Below, in pieces: positions 1 through 6,638 of a DNA stretch of 8,176 nucleotides; within the stretch, counting starts at the first letter, position 1, and each line of letters begins with the position of its first letter. Source of the stretch: Chloroflexota bacterium (GTDB lineage: Bacteria; Chloroflexota; Dehalococcoidia; Lucifugimonadales; JADFKI01); the NCBI GenBank assembly GCA_022565015.1, contig JADFKI010000171.1:1-8176 (forward strand), in the 5' to 3' direction. Under the pieces are notes generated by a model, which saw only the letters and a list, made by a program, of their open reading frames with translations, was not told where the DNA came from and did no database searches. The position numbers were made by a program, and so were the translations under genes.

Positions 1-58
1 ATGCATCCGCCTCGGGCGGAAGATATTCAAGTTAAAGAGTCGGACATCCCAGCCTTAG

Positions 59-78
59 CCCTTACCAAGTGGGAAGGG
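59..78. other. Stem-loop downstream of the lactonase gene
   Basis: CCCTTACC and GGGAAGGG can pair around a 4-base loop (AAGT), giving seven pairs and one A-G mismatch. It lies about 60 bases past the stop of the minus-strand lactonase gene and could end that operon or stabilise its 3' end. No T-run follows on either strand, so a classic intrinsic terminator is not supported. The rest of 1-136 shows no gene that I can support, only a small GC hairpin (TCCGCC/GGCGGA) at 6-20. Confidence 0.3.
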
Positions 79-136
79 ATTTATCACTCGAGCCGATCCG
101 ACCGTAGTTCCGAATGGCGACGGGCAACATGAAATA

Positions 137-1045
137 TCAGCCGGCCTTCGGGTAGCCGAGGCGGCCTTGCCTGTCGGTAAAGGCACGCAGCAGATGGCCC
201 TCGCCCGTCGTTACGTACAGCGTCGTCAGGTCGGTGCCCGCGAAGGTGCAATTAGTGGGCCTGTCGAAGGGCAGGGGATGTCGCTCTACAACCCCGCCGT
301 CGGGCGCGAACACGTAAATGGAAGGACCGGGACCACCGGCGCGGTACCCCGCCGTGGCGACGATATAGCCCTCTGAGTCCAACACCATGCCGTCGATGCC
401 GCGATGCTCTCCGAAGTCGTGTAGCACTGTGTAAGTCCCCAGGCTGCCGTCGTCGTTTACCGGATATGCGCGAAGCTCCCGTTTCTCATCTGGATTACGG
501 CCGCTTTGCGCGACATACAGGGTGCGGTGGTCCAATGAGAACAGCAGGCCATTCGGCCGGGTCGTATCGAACGTTACCCTATTTATCGACCATGATCCGT
601 CCGCATTAGGCGGATCGAGACGAAAGACCGAGTCGTGGTCCAGGTCTTTGTTTGCCCGGTCTTCGCTCCACGGGCCACCGGCGCCTTCGTAGTACGGGTC
701 GGTGAACCAGACTCGGCCCCGGGGGTCAATGGCCAGGTCGTTGGGTATGTTCAGCCGTTTGCCCTCGAATCCGTCAGCGAGGACCGTTGGCGTGCCGTCG
801 GCCTCATAGCGTACGACGCGTCGCGCTCCGCCTTCGCAGGCATAGAGCCTGCCCTCCGAGTCGAACGTAAGGCCGTTGGCATGGTTGGTGTCCTCTTTAT
901 ATACCGAGGACGTGCTCGTCGCCGGATCGAATCGAATGATCTGACTCGCCGGGATGTGGGTGAAGAGCAGGCCGGCGCCGTCCCACGCCGGGCCTTCCGT
1001 CGTGCCTCCGAAGGGGCCGTTGATGTTGATGAAATGCCAGCTCAT
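137..1045 (-). CDS. SMP-30/gluconolactonase-family lactonase
   Basis: This 302-residue protein is a six-bladed beta-propeller metal-dependent hydrolase of the SMP-30/gluconolactonase/LRE family, and the length is normal for the family. All four usual metal ligands can be placed: Glu17 (GTTEGPAWD), Asn102 (NIPND), Asn165 (RPNG) and Asp218 (GIDGM). Repeated blade motifs such as GRLYACEGG and GRVWFTDP are visible. There is no signal peptide, so it should be cytoplasmic. Members hydrolyse aldonolactones (gluconolactone, xylonolactone and similar) to open acids; the substrate here cannot be read from sequence. The ATG has a good Shine-Dalgarno (GGGGAGG, 4 bases before it). It starts 12 bp after the stop of the aldolase gene, so the two are almost certainly co-transcribed. 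Family call is firm; substrate is unknown. Confidence 0.9.
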   Translation of the reverse strand: MSWHFININGPFGGTTEGPAWDGAGLLFTHIPASQIIRFDPATSTSSVYKEDTNHANGLTFDSEGRLYACEGGARRVVRYEADGTPTVLADGFEGKRLNIPNDLAIDPRGRVWFTDPYYEGAGGPWSEDRANKDLDHDSVFRLDPPNADGSWSINRVTFDTTRPNGLLFSLDHRTLYVAQSGRNPDEKRELRAYPVNDDGSLGTYTVLHDFGEHRGIDGMVLDSEGYIVATAGYRAGGPGPSIYVFAPDGGVVERHPLPFDRPTNCTFAGTDLTTLYVTTGEGHLLRAFTDRQGRLGYPKAG

Positions 1046-1057
1046 GGCGCCTCCCCT

Positions 1058-1885
1058 CTAAATGACTTCCTCAGACTCGCCGACGCCCTCCGCCGCACCA
1101 CCGCCGAGCTCTTCGCCAACCTTCTTGATGGCGCCGAACTCTTCGCGGAACCCGTTGTGCATGGTGCGGGCGTCGCTGCTGTACAGGACGAATCGCGCGC
1201 CCTCCCTAAGCCACTTCTGAGTAAGCGCGATGGTCTGATGATGAATGAGTGTCGGGGTGTTGGCCGCCTTGCACTTGGCCAGTATCTCTCGGAGCGCGGC
1301 TTCATAGACCGGACTGTCGTACTGGTCGGGCACGCCAAGGCAGATGCTAAGGTCGTTGGGGCCGACGAACACGGCGTCTATGCCGTCCACTTTCAGCATC
1401 TCATCCATCTTTTCGATTCCGGCGGGACTTTCGATTCCGATGATGCAAACGTTGTTGCGACTGCGGTTCTCGAGATACTCCTTCGTCGCCTGGCTGGGAA
1501 ACTCGCCGGTCTCGATGACCCTTTTTGCCAGAGCTCCCTTGAGCGGGCGCCACTTCGCCGCCACCACGACCTCCTTCACCTCTTCGACGGTCTCGCAATA
1601 CGGGGCGAGGATGCCCTGTGCGCCTGCGTCCAGCGCCATGGTCACGTAGTGGGAGCGCGGAATTGGAATGCGGACTATGGGCACGACGCCGCTGTAGTTG
1701 AATGCGGCAAGAAAATCGGCGACGTCGTCCCTGCCACGCGGCGAATGCTCGGTGTCGATCACCACGTAATCGAGTCCGAATGCCGACATGGTCGTCGTCC
1801 AGCGGGGGTTCTGGCTCATGCTAAGCATGGTGCCGTAGATAATTCCGCCTGAATGCACTTTCCTCTTAAGCTCTTCGCCGTTCAT
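1058..1885 (-). CDS. HpcH/HpaI-family aldolase
   Basis: This 275-residue protein is a class II (metal-dependent) pyruvate-type aldolase of the HpcH/HpaI/citrate lyase family, with a TIM-barrel fold. Family members reversibly cleave 2-keto-3-deoxy sugar acids or 4-hydroxy-2-oxo acids to pyruvate plus an aldehyde. Key positions are present: the DTEHSPRG loop with catalytic-type His47, Arg72 (VRIP), metal-ligand-type Glu152 (IGIESPAG) and Asp178 (VFVGPNDLS). The C-terminal ~20 residues are Gly/Glu-rich and probably disordered. It is the first gene of a two-gene operon with the lactonase, which fits sugar-acid breakdown: lactone opening, (unseen) dehydration, then aldol cleavage. The start is an ATG with an AAGGGGG ribosome site about 5 bases upstream. 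Related possibilities are 2-dehydro-3-deoxyglucarate or 4-hydroxy-2-oxoheptanedioate aldolase; the sequence alone does not decide. Confidence 0.9.
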   Translation of the reverse strand: MNGEELKRKVHSGGIIYGTMLSMSQNPRWTTTMSAFGLDYVVIDTEHSPRGRDDVADFLAAFNYSGVVPIVRIPIPRSHYVTMALDAGAQGILAPYCETVEEVKEVVVAAKWRPLKGALAKRVIETGEFPSQATKEYLENRSRNNVCIIGIESPAGIEKMDEMLKVDGIDAVFVGPNDLSICLGVPDQYDSPVYEAALREILAKCKAANTPTLIHHQTIALTQKWLREGARFVLYSSDARTMHNGFREEFGAIKKVGEELGGGAAEGVGESEEVI

Positions 1886-1960
1886 CTAGTCCCCCTTCTC
1901 TCAGGTAAGATATTGCGTTTTCATTTGCCGTCGATTGCCTGAAAGAAATCGAGCATCGTG

Positions 1961-1988
1961 ATTTTATCCCTACTCAGACAGGTGTCAA
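1961..1988 (-). promoter_or_regulatory. Sigma-A-type promoter of the aldolase-lactonase operon
   Basis: On the minus strand, TTGACA (1983-1988) is followed by a 16-base spacer and TAAAAT (1961-1966, 5 of 6 to consensus). Transcription would begin near 1954 and leave a leader of about 70 bases before the aldolase ATG. The leader holds TCAGGTAA (1901-1908) and TTGCCTGA (1935-1942), which could pair with one G-U across a wide loop or serve as a divided operator. Confidence 0.65.
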
Positions 1989-2166
1989 GGGAAGTGAACC
2001 CTGGGCGCACTCATGAAGGCAATTGCTAAACTTAAACTCAAAAAAGGGCTAATTGAGGTCTCTAAACCGGGACGACTTTACAAGGCGGCGTGTAATACTG
2101 TCTCAAAGGCATATTTTGCCTGAATATCAGTTGGATTGAAGTATTTAACGATTAGTCTGGGGTCCG
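1989..2166. other. Upstream region of the secreted-protein gene, no clear promoter
   Basis: About 180 bases separate the minus-strand promoter from the plus-strand secreted-protein gene. I looked for a plus-strand -35/-10 pair with 16-18 base spacing and found none that was convincing. The region is AT-rich. It contains a small hairpin, AGGCA-N5-TGCCT, around 2107-2121, and TTGCCTGAA (2116-2124), which also occurs at 1935-1943. The ribosome site before 2167 is only a weak GGGG, 4 bases from the ATG. Confidence 0.4.
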
Positions 2167-4398
2167 ATGAAGCTGACAGCACATCTAATGGGGTTGACCG
2201 CCGTCCATAGGCCGGTCTCTGCCTTTTTCGTGGCTGCTGCGCTGTTCTTCTTAACGTCGTTTTCCAGCAGTCCCGCGTTTGCCGCCGCGCCTCCACAGCC
2301 CACTATTCCCGAGATTCTGCTCACCGATATAGATGTCAAGGATACCAAGGACAACATACGGGACCTGTTTGAACCGGCCGAGCCTGTCATGATAGAGGTG
2401 GTAATCACCGACACGAGGTTCTTGGCCGAGGTAAGCGACGACGACCCCAACATCTCTCAGGACTATATAGTCGTCTTGAACGTCTACGGACCGCGTGATA
2501 TACCCCTCTACGATAGCCTTGAAGAGGACGAAAGCATAGAGATCTCTTCTTTGCCTGAGCAGCAGCAGCTTGTCGCCTTTCGATGGAAGATACCGCTGAT
2601 TTCAAGGCGAGGCGGCTATGACGTTTTCGTAAGCATCCGGAGGCTCGATGATCCGACGACGGTCATTGATGAGGTCGATGATGGTTTCTTCGTCGAAGTA
2701 AACGCCGAGCTGTTCGTGTCAAAGTTACTCGTGGACTTTGGCCTTGTTGAGGAAGACGATACGCCGTCGGAGGACATCATAGTAGCAAATGCCGGAGATG
2801 GAATCCTGGTGTGGAAGATCACCGAATATCCCGACGACTGGCTGGACCTCGTCTCACCAAATCTGAACCAGACTCAGCTGGATACGGGAAGGATTACCCT
2901 GAAGGTGTTGGAGACGGCGCTTCTGGGTGAATTCCGGGGGGAGCTTGTAATTGAGTCCAACGCCGGGGACAAGGACGTTACGATAATGGCTTCCATAGAC
3001 CGTAATCCCGATGGCGACTTTACGCGAATTCGGGCTCAAGACAAAAGCGTCAAGCCCGGCGAATTGTTGGACTTCGTTTTCCGCATTGAAAACGAGGGCG
3101 ACGTAGATATCGACTATCGCGCTATATTCTCCATCGTGGGCCCATCAAACTCCGTGATTTACAACAGCAACCTCGCGGGCGAAGACCTTCTGATACACGT
3201 TCGTTCGGGAGATGAATCTGACAATACGACCTTCACGTGGGCTGTTCCATATGGTTCTCTGCCGGGCGAATACATGATTACGGCACAGCTCAGGAATTAC
3301 CACGATTGGGAAATGGATCCGTTTGTTTCGAAGATTGAAGGGGACGTATTCGACGTCGAGCGGGGCCCGCTTATTTCTGCCTCTCCCGGGTCATGGGCGT
3401 TCGGAACGATTATCTCGGGCGAAACGCCGTCCGCGGGATTCGATGTCGTCAACGATGGCCGAGGCACCATAGAATGGGAGATAAGCAACTGGCCCACCTG
3501 GATAGAACTCCTCAGGCCAACGGGACCCGTTTCGGGGGAAGGCACCATTCAGATCAGGGTAAGGGGCGACACCCCCGCCTCCTCCCTCGCAGGCGCTATA
3601 GAGATAGCCTCAAACGGGGGTCCCATGAGCATACCGATTTCGACACACGTGCTCCCTCCGCCCACTCCAACGATCAGCGTGGCCACGGTGTTGGCCCAGG
3701 TAGCCACTCCGACGCCGTCGCCCACCAATACGCCTCGTCCCACCATCACGCCGATTCGCGTGGCCTCACCGACCGCCACACCCGCGAGGCCCGCCATCTT
3801 TAACGGCGCCATTGCAGTTGACGGCAATGTCCTCTCAGAGAGCGCGAGACTTGTGGCCGTGATTGGAGACTACGAGACGTTTCCGGCCCTAATTCAGGAC
3901 CGACGATACATTAACCTCGTCATTGCGCCTCCTGAACCGAGCTATGTTGGCGAGGAAATTACGTTCCTCTTGGATGGCGTTCCTTCGGAGCCGCTGCTGT
4001 CTTCAGTCCACTTCCTTCCGGGGCAGGACAGGACGATAAACCTCAGTTTCGTTGTACCAACGTCCGCGGCCAGCACGCCGACACCATTGAGGGCGACCGC
4101 CACGGCCCTCGCCCCGAGCCCTCCGCTAGTGGCAAGCCTGCTGACGGTCACGCCAACGCCTCCGCCACCGACCGCCGTGCCTGAAGTTTCTCCTACGCAG
4201 GCGGCTGAGGTGGAGACTCAAGTGGCGATACCCGAAGGCGCGGATGGTGACGGCGATCGGCCTTCGCCAGGAGGCTGCAGCCGCACGACGGAGATCTCGC
4301 TCGGGGCGGCACTTGGCAACGGGCTGCTGCTGCTGGGGCCTCTGGGACTGATCGCCGCACTAAAAACTCGCAGGCGGGCAAACAAGTTAAAGAGGTAG
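2167..4398 (+). CDS. Exported multidomain surface protein with BACON-like repeats and C-terminal anchor
   Basis: I do not recognise this 743-residue protein by name. Residues 1-39 form a signal peptide with a hydrophobic core (about 18-31) and an A-F-A cleavage motif before AAPP. Residues ~45-178 are a beta-rich Ig-like domain (A1), ~181-278 a BACON-like domain (B1), ~279-399 a second A-type domain (A2), and ~400-496 a second B-type domain (B2). Residues ~498-543 are a Pro/Thr-rich linker, ~544-632 a beta domain of a kind common in Chloroflexota secreted proteins (FNGAIAVDG start), and ~633-702 a second Pro/Thr-rich linker. The end has Gly-Gly-Cys (702-704), a hydrophobic segment (~711-732) and a basic tail (KTRRRANKLKR). 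It should be anchored at the cell surface with its beta domains outside. BACON-like domains often serve adhesion or glycan binding, but no catalytic motif is visible and the function is unknown. It stands alone, convergent with the SHOCT-like operon. Confidence 0.85.
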   Translation: MKLTAHLMGLTAVHRPVSAFFVAAALFFLTSFSSSPAFAAAPPQPTIPEILLTDIDVKDTKDNIRDLFEPAEPVMIEVVITDTRFLAEVSDDDPNISQDYIVVLNVYGPRDIPLYDSLEEDESIEISSLPEQQQLVAFRWKIPLISRRGGYDVFVSIRRLDDPTTVIDEVDDGFFVEVNAELFVSKLLVDFGLVEEDDTPSEDIIVANAGDGILVWKITEYPDDWLDLVSPNLNQTQLDTGRITLKVLETALLGEFRGELVIESNAGDKDVTIMASIDRNPDGDFTRIRAQDKSVKPGELLDFVFRIENEGDVDIDYRAIFSIVGPSNSVIYNSNLAGEDLLIHVRSGDESDNTTFTWAVPYGSLPGEYMITAQLRNYHDWEMDPFVSKIEGDVFDVERGPLISASPGSWAFGTIISGETPSAGFDVVNDGRGTIEWEISNWPTWIELLRPTGPVSGEGTIQIRVRGDTPASSLAGAIEIASNGGPMSIPISTHVLPPPTPTISVATVLAQVATPTPSPTNTPRPTITPIRVASPTATPARPAIFNGAIAVDGNVLSESARLVAVIGDYETFPALIQDRRYINLVIAPPEPSYVGEEITFLLDGVPSEPLLSSVHFLPGQDRTINLSFVVPTSAASTPTPLRATATALAPSPPLVASLLTVTPTPPPPTAVPEVSPTQAAEVETQVAIPEGADGDGDRPSPGGCSRTTEISLGAALGNGLLLLGPLGLIAALKTRRRANKLKR

Positions 4399-4467
4399 GA
4401 GGGCCGGTGGCGCCGACCCCTCGCCCTCTGGTTGCGGCGCGTTGCCAGGCCCGACGACCCCAGGGCT
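4399..4467. terminator. Convergent-gene gap with a weak possible terminator
   Basis: This 69-base gap separates the stops of two convergent genes and should hold termination signals for both. The best candidate is AGGCCC (4447-4452) pairing with GGGCTT (4463-4468), a 6-bp stem with one G-U, followed by TATT on the plus strand. The T-run is poor and the stem reaches into the last codon of the facing gene. GGCGCC near 4410 is only a short palindrome. Confidence 0.25.
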
Positions 4468-4914
4468 TTATTCCACGAAGACTCTGACCTTGTGCTCGCC
4501 GCTCTCGACGTCGATTTCGAGGTCGCTGAGCGCCGAGATCAGCTCGTCCAGCTCGTCACCCTTGAGGCCCCTCACGTCCAGGTCAATGCCGTTATCCCGC
4601 AGGGCCTCGTTGACCTTGTCCGCAACGCCGCCGGGTATTATGGCCGGCAGCCGCATGCCTGCTCGGATCAACGCCATTGGCACACGTAGATTGACGCGCT
4701 CGCCGGCCCCCTCCGCTCCAGCCTGAGGGCCGGGTTCAACGACGACGCGCAGGTATTTTGGAGGGGGCGTCGTTTCGTTTTCCCTTCTAATATTGCCTTC
4801 CGAGTTTCTTGAGGATTTGTCGCCGGCCAGGCTGAGCAGGCGCTCGGCCTCGTCCACGCTTATCTTGCCCTCTGAGAGAAGGTCCAGAATTCGCCTTCTA
4901 CTGTGTTGGTTCAT
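4468..4914 (-). CDS. SHOCT-like domain protein, last gene of the DUF4097 operon
   Basis: This is a 148-residue cytoplasmic protein with no signal peptide or membrane helix. Residues ~9-28 form a short helical SHOCT-like module (ILDLLSEGKIS, then EAERLL), the type found at the N-terminus of YvlB/LiaX-like proteins. Residues ~29-52 are a polar linker. Residues ~53-148 are a conserved-looking domain with KYLRVVVE, VNLRVPMALIRAGMRLPAIIP (start ~74), a Gly-Ile-Asp-Leu-Asp segment near 109 and a closing VRVFVE strand. Such proteins occur beside DUF4097 genes, but their biochemical job is not established. The gene lies 60 bp after the DUF4097 stop in the same direction; a perfect 15-bp dyad sits in that gap. 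The ribosome site (AGAAAGA) is weak, so translation may rely on readthrough coupling. Confidence 0.8.
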   Translation of the reverse strand: MNQHSRRRILDLLSEGKISVDEAERLLSLAGDKSSRNSEGNIRRENETTPPPKYLRVVVEPGPQAGAEGAGERVNLRVPMALIRAGMRLPAIIPGGVADKVNEALRDNGIDLDVRGLKGDELDELISALSDLEIDVESGEHKVRVFVE

Positions 4915-4931
4915 TTCACTATCTTTCTGGC

Positions 4932-4946
4932 CTGACGCCGCGTCAG
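4932..4946. repeat. Perfect 15-bp palindrome between DUF4097 and SHOCT-like genes
   Basis: CTGACGC-C-GCGTCAG is a perfect inverted repeat with one central base. It lies in the 60-bp gap of the operon. It could be a processing or stability hairpin in the mRNA, or a protein-binding dyad; the one-base centre would force a loop of at least three bases in RNA. The same outer arms, CTGACG/CGTCAG, recur in the hairpin at 8114-8136. Confidence 0.5.
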
Positions 4947-4974
4947 CACAGGTGCATGCTTGACGGGTGAAAGG

Positions 4975-5943
4975 CTATTCGATGAGCACTGACCCATTGG
5001 TGGTCCGAATAAATAGCTCGCCGTCGCCCTCTCCGATCGTGGCCACCAGATGATTCTTGTCTTGGAAAGCAACAATCGAGGCCGGCAACTCCGACCGTAC
5101 CCTGCCATTGGAGGTACGCGCGTCGATCCTCAGGCTCGGCTCACCGGCGAGCTTGACACTCACGCTGCCGTTGGAGGTTTCAAGCCTGCATGCGGCACCC
5201 TGCGCCAGCTCACCGTCGAGGGAAATAGACCCATTTTTCGTCGAAGCCTGGAATGCGCCTCGCACGTTAAGGATCTTGATTGAGGCGTTGGTGGTCCTCA
5301 CCTCACCGTCGCCTTCCATGCCGTTGACCTCCACGCGTCCGTTGCTGGTCCGCATGTCGTGGCGGCCCTTAACGTTCTCCAGAAGTATCCGGCCGTTGCT
5401 AGTCGTGACGGGTCCGGAGCCCTCAATTCCGCGAAGCTCAATGGGCCCGTTGCTAGTCGTTAGATCGATACTGGTTGCCGCCGGAGCCGTTACGGTAATT
5501 TCAGCGCCCGGCGACCGGCCGAACAGGTCCAGGCCTCCGCTCTTGCGTTTGGCCGCGATAGTCACGGTGTCGCCTTCCTGGACCGCTTCGAAAATGACCC
5601 TTGAGGCCCTCTTGATTTTGGCTTTCATCTGAATCACCCCATCAGCGCCCGCCTCGACACGGACTCGGCCGTTAAACCCCCTGACGATCAGGTTGGGGGA
5701 CTGGCCCACAGTGAAGGTCTCCTCGCGAGTGCCCGGTGCCTTTTCTTCAGGCTCGTCTTTAGCTCCCGAATCATCAATCGGAGGCAGGTAAGGCATCTCC
5801 TCCTGCTCCACGTAGACGCTGCCCGGGACAACTCCGGGGCTGGATTCACTGGTCTCGATGGCGTCAATAAGGCGCTCCGCTTCAACCGTCGTTATCTTGC
5901 CGGCCGCCACCAGCTCCAGCACCCGTCTGCGATCTCCGTTCAT
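4975..5943 (-). CDS. DUF4097-family beta-repeat protein with N-terminal SHOCT-like module
   Basis: This is a 322-residue protein. Residues ~8-27 are a SHOCT-like helical module (VLELVAAGKIT, EAERLID). Residues ~30-78 are an acidic, Pro-rich linker. Residues ~80-322 are a DUF4097 (YvlB/LiaX-like) beta-repeat region built on T-[ST]-N-G strands at residues 163, 181, 199, 217 (TTNA), 235 (TKNG), 256, 277 and 314. The first five are spaced exactly 18 residues apart, as expected of a beta-solenoid. There is no signal peptide or membrane span, so it appears cytoplasmic. In Firmicutes, relatives sit in envelope-stress regulons (LiaX of Enterococcus); a similar sensing or scaffold role here is inference. 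The start has a strong GAGGAG ribosome site 5 bases before the ATG. It follows the small membrane-protein gene by 23 bp. Confidence 0.88.
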   Translation of the reverse strand: MNGDRRRVLELVAAGKITTVEAERLIDAIETSESSPGVVPGSVYVEQEEMPYLPPIDDSGAKDEPEEKAPGTREETFTVGQSPNLIVRGFNGRVRVEAGADGVIQMKAKIKRASRVIFEAVQEGDTVTIAAKRKSGGLDLFGRSPGAEITVTAPAATSIDLTTSNGPIELRGIEGSGPVTTSNGRILLENVKGRHDMRTSNGRVEVNGMEGDGEVRTTNASIKILNVRGAFQASTKNGSISLDGELAQGAACRLETSNGSVSVKLAGEPSLRIDARTSNGRVRSELPASIVAFQDKNHLVATIGEGDGELFIRTTNGSVLIE

Positions 5944-5966
5944 TACGGCTCCTCATTTACTCGAGG

Positions 5967-6245
5967 TCATCGAAAGTGGACGTAAACAATCTGCGATTCA
6001 TCCTGGACGTTGATCTCCAGCCCCCTGAGTGAGCAAAAGATGCGAAATATGGCCGGTCCCGCCAGGAGCAACGGCCTCCCCCATCCCATGGGCCAGAGGA
6101 CTGCCGCCGTCACCAGGACCAGCGGAGACAACGCCAGCGCCAGAACAAAGAAGATGGGCCAGATCAAAACCAGGGGAAGCCAAAGGCCGAATCGGTGTCC
6201 CTCGCCCTTGATGCTCAGTCGCAGTATCGAAGGTGGATATATCAT
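5967..6245 (-). CDS. Small two-helix membrane protein
   Basis: This is a 92-residue hypothetical inner-membrane protein. A basic N-terminal segment (residues 1-20) precedes a long hydrophobic stretch at ~21-52, broken by prolines at 30 and 41 and so perhaps a hairpin or one tilted helix. A second hydrophobic stretch is at ~57-72. The tail (GLEINVQDESQIVYVHFR) is polar and beta-like. Its ATG overlaps the stop of the upstream DUF2089-like gene in an ATGA (6242-6245), a sign of translational coupling. Small membrane proteins of this build accompany DUF4097/SHOCT-like genes and may tether the cytoplasmic partners to the membrane; that is inference. I do not recognise a named family. Confidence 0.8.
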   Translation of the reverse strand: MIYPPSILRLSIKGEGHRFGLWLPLVLIWPIFFVLALALSPLVLVTAAVLWPMGWGRPLLLAGPAIFRIFCSLRGLEINVQDESQIVYVHFR

Positions 6246-6604
6246 CGCGACATCCTATCGATGGCTTCGTTGACGTTTATCTCGCCGCTCTCCAGTTCAT
6301 CCAGCACCTGCGAATGGGACTCTGCCGGAACCACCTCCACCAGTTGGAACCGGTCAGCGAGGCTATTTAGCCTGTTCTTTATGGTGGGATAGCTGACGCC
6401 AAAGACCCGCTCCATCTCCTTGATAGACCCGTGGCCGCGAACGAAGGCCATAACGAATACCTGGTCCTCTGCGGGAAGGCGTGCCAGGGGCGGGAGCTCG
6501 AAGCTTCCCTCGACGGCTATGTCTGTTCCTTCCAGCCGAACCCTCTCCACGGTTATTGGAGCGCCCTGTGTCAGTTTCGTGAGCTCTTGCCAGTCTCTAG
6601 CCAT
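6242..6604 (-). CDS. DUF2089-like helix-turn-helix regulator lacking the zinc ribbon
   Basis: This is a 120-residue protein. Residues ~36-56 (LPPLARLPAEDQVFVMAFV) and ~57-85 (RGHGSIKEMERVFGVSYPT then IKNRLN) match the DUF2089 helix-turn-helix: the G-x-I-K-E-x-E-x-x-x-G-V-S-Y-P-T signature is clear. Typical DUF2089 proteins start with a Cys-rich zinc ribbon; this one has no cysteine at all and begins with a short beta-like stretch (VERVRLEGTDIAVEGSFEL). Residues ~99-118 (VLDELESGEIN, NEAIDRM) form a SHOCT-like module like those of the two later genes. It is the likely transcriptional regulator of the operon, possibly binding the dyads near 6926-6959 (inference). The start has GAGG 8 bases upstream. 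It begins 34 bp after the 76-aa gene and overlaps the next gene by 4 bp. Confidence 0.85.
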   Translation of the reverse strand: MARDWQELTKLTQGAPITVERVRLEGTDIAVEGSFELPPLARLPAEDQVFVMAFVRGHGSIKEMERVFGVSYPTIKNRLNSLADRFQLVEVVPAESHSQVLDELESGEINVNEAIDRMSR

Positions 6605-6638
6605 TATTCGTGCCTCGCCGGTTATATTCGTGCACGGA

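Noticed and set aside
6..20. TCCGCC-TCG-GGCGGA hairpin at the left edge as a terminator
   Set aside because: The stem is only 6 bp and no T-run follows on either strand.
635..1852. Long plus-strand open frame of 405 codons across the lactonase and aldolase genes
   Set aside because: It lies antisense to two clear enzyme genes with intact active-site motifs. Its translation has no recognisable domain, and GC-rich codon bias commonly leaves such frames open.
2078..2296. Minus-strand open frame spanning the upstream region and signal-peptide segment of the surface-protein gene
   Set aside because: It overlaps the clear signal peptide coding region, has no domain and no ribosome site.
3660..3795. 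Repetitive ACNCC-rich DNA that could be taken for a tandem repeat or CRISPR-like element
   Set aside because: It simply encodes the Pro/Thr-rich linker of the surface protein. There are no spaced identical repeats.
5057..5632. Plus-strand open frame opposite the DUF4097 gene
   Set aside because: It mirrors the repeat structure of the real gene. The translation is low-complexity and there is no ribosome site or promoter.
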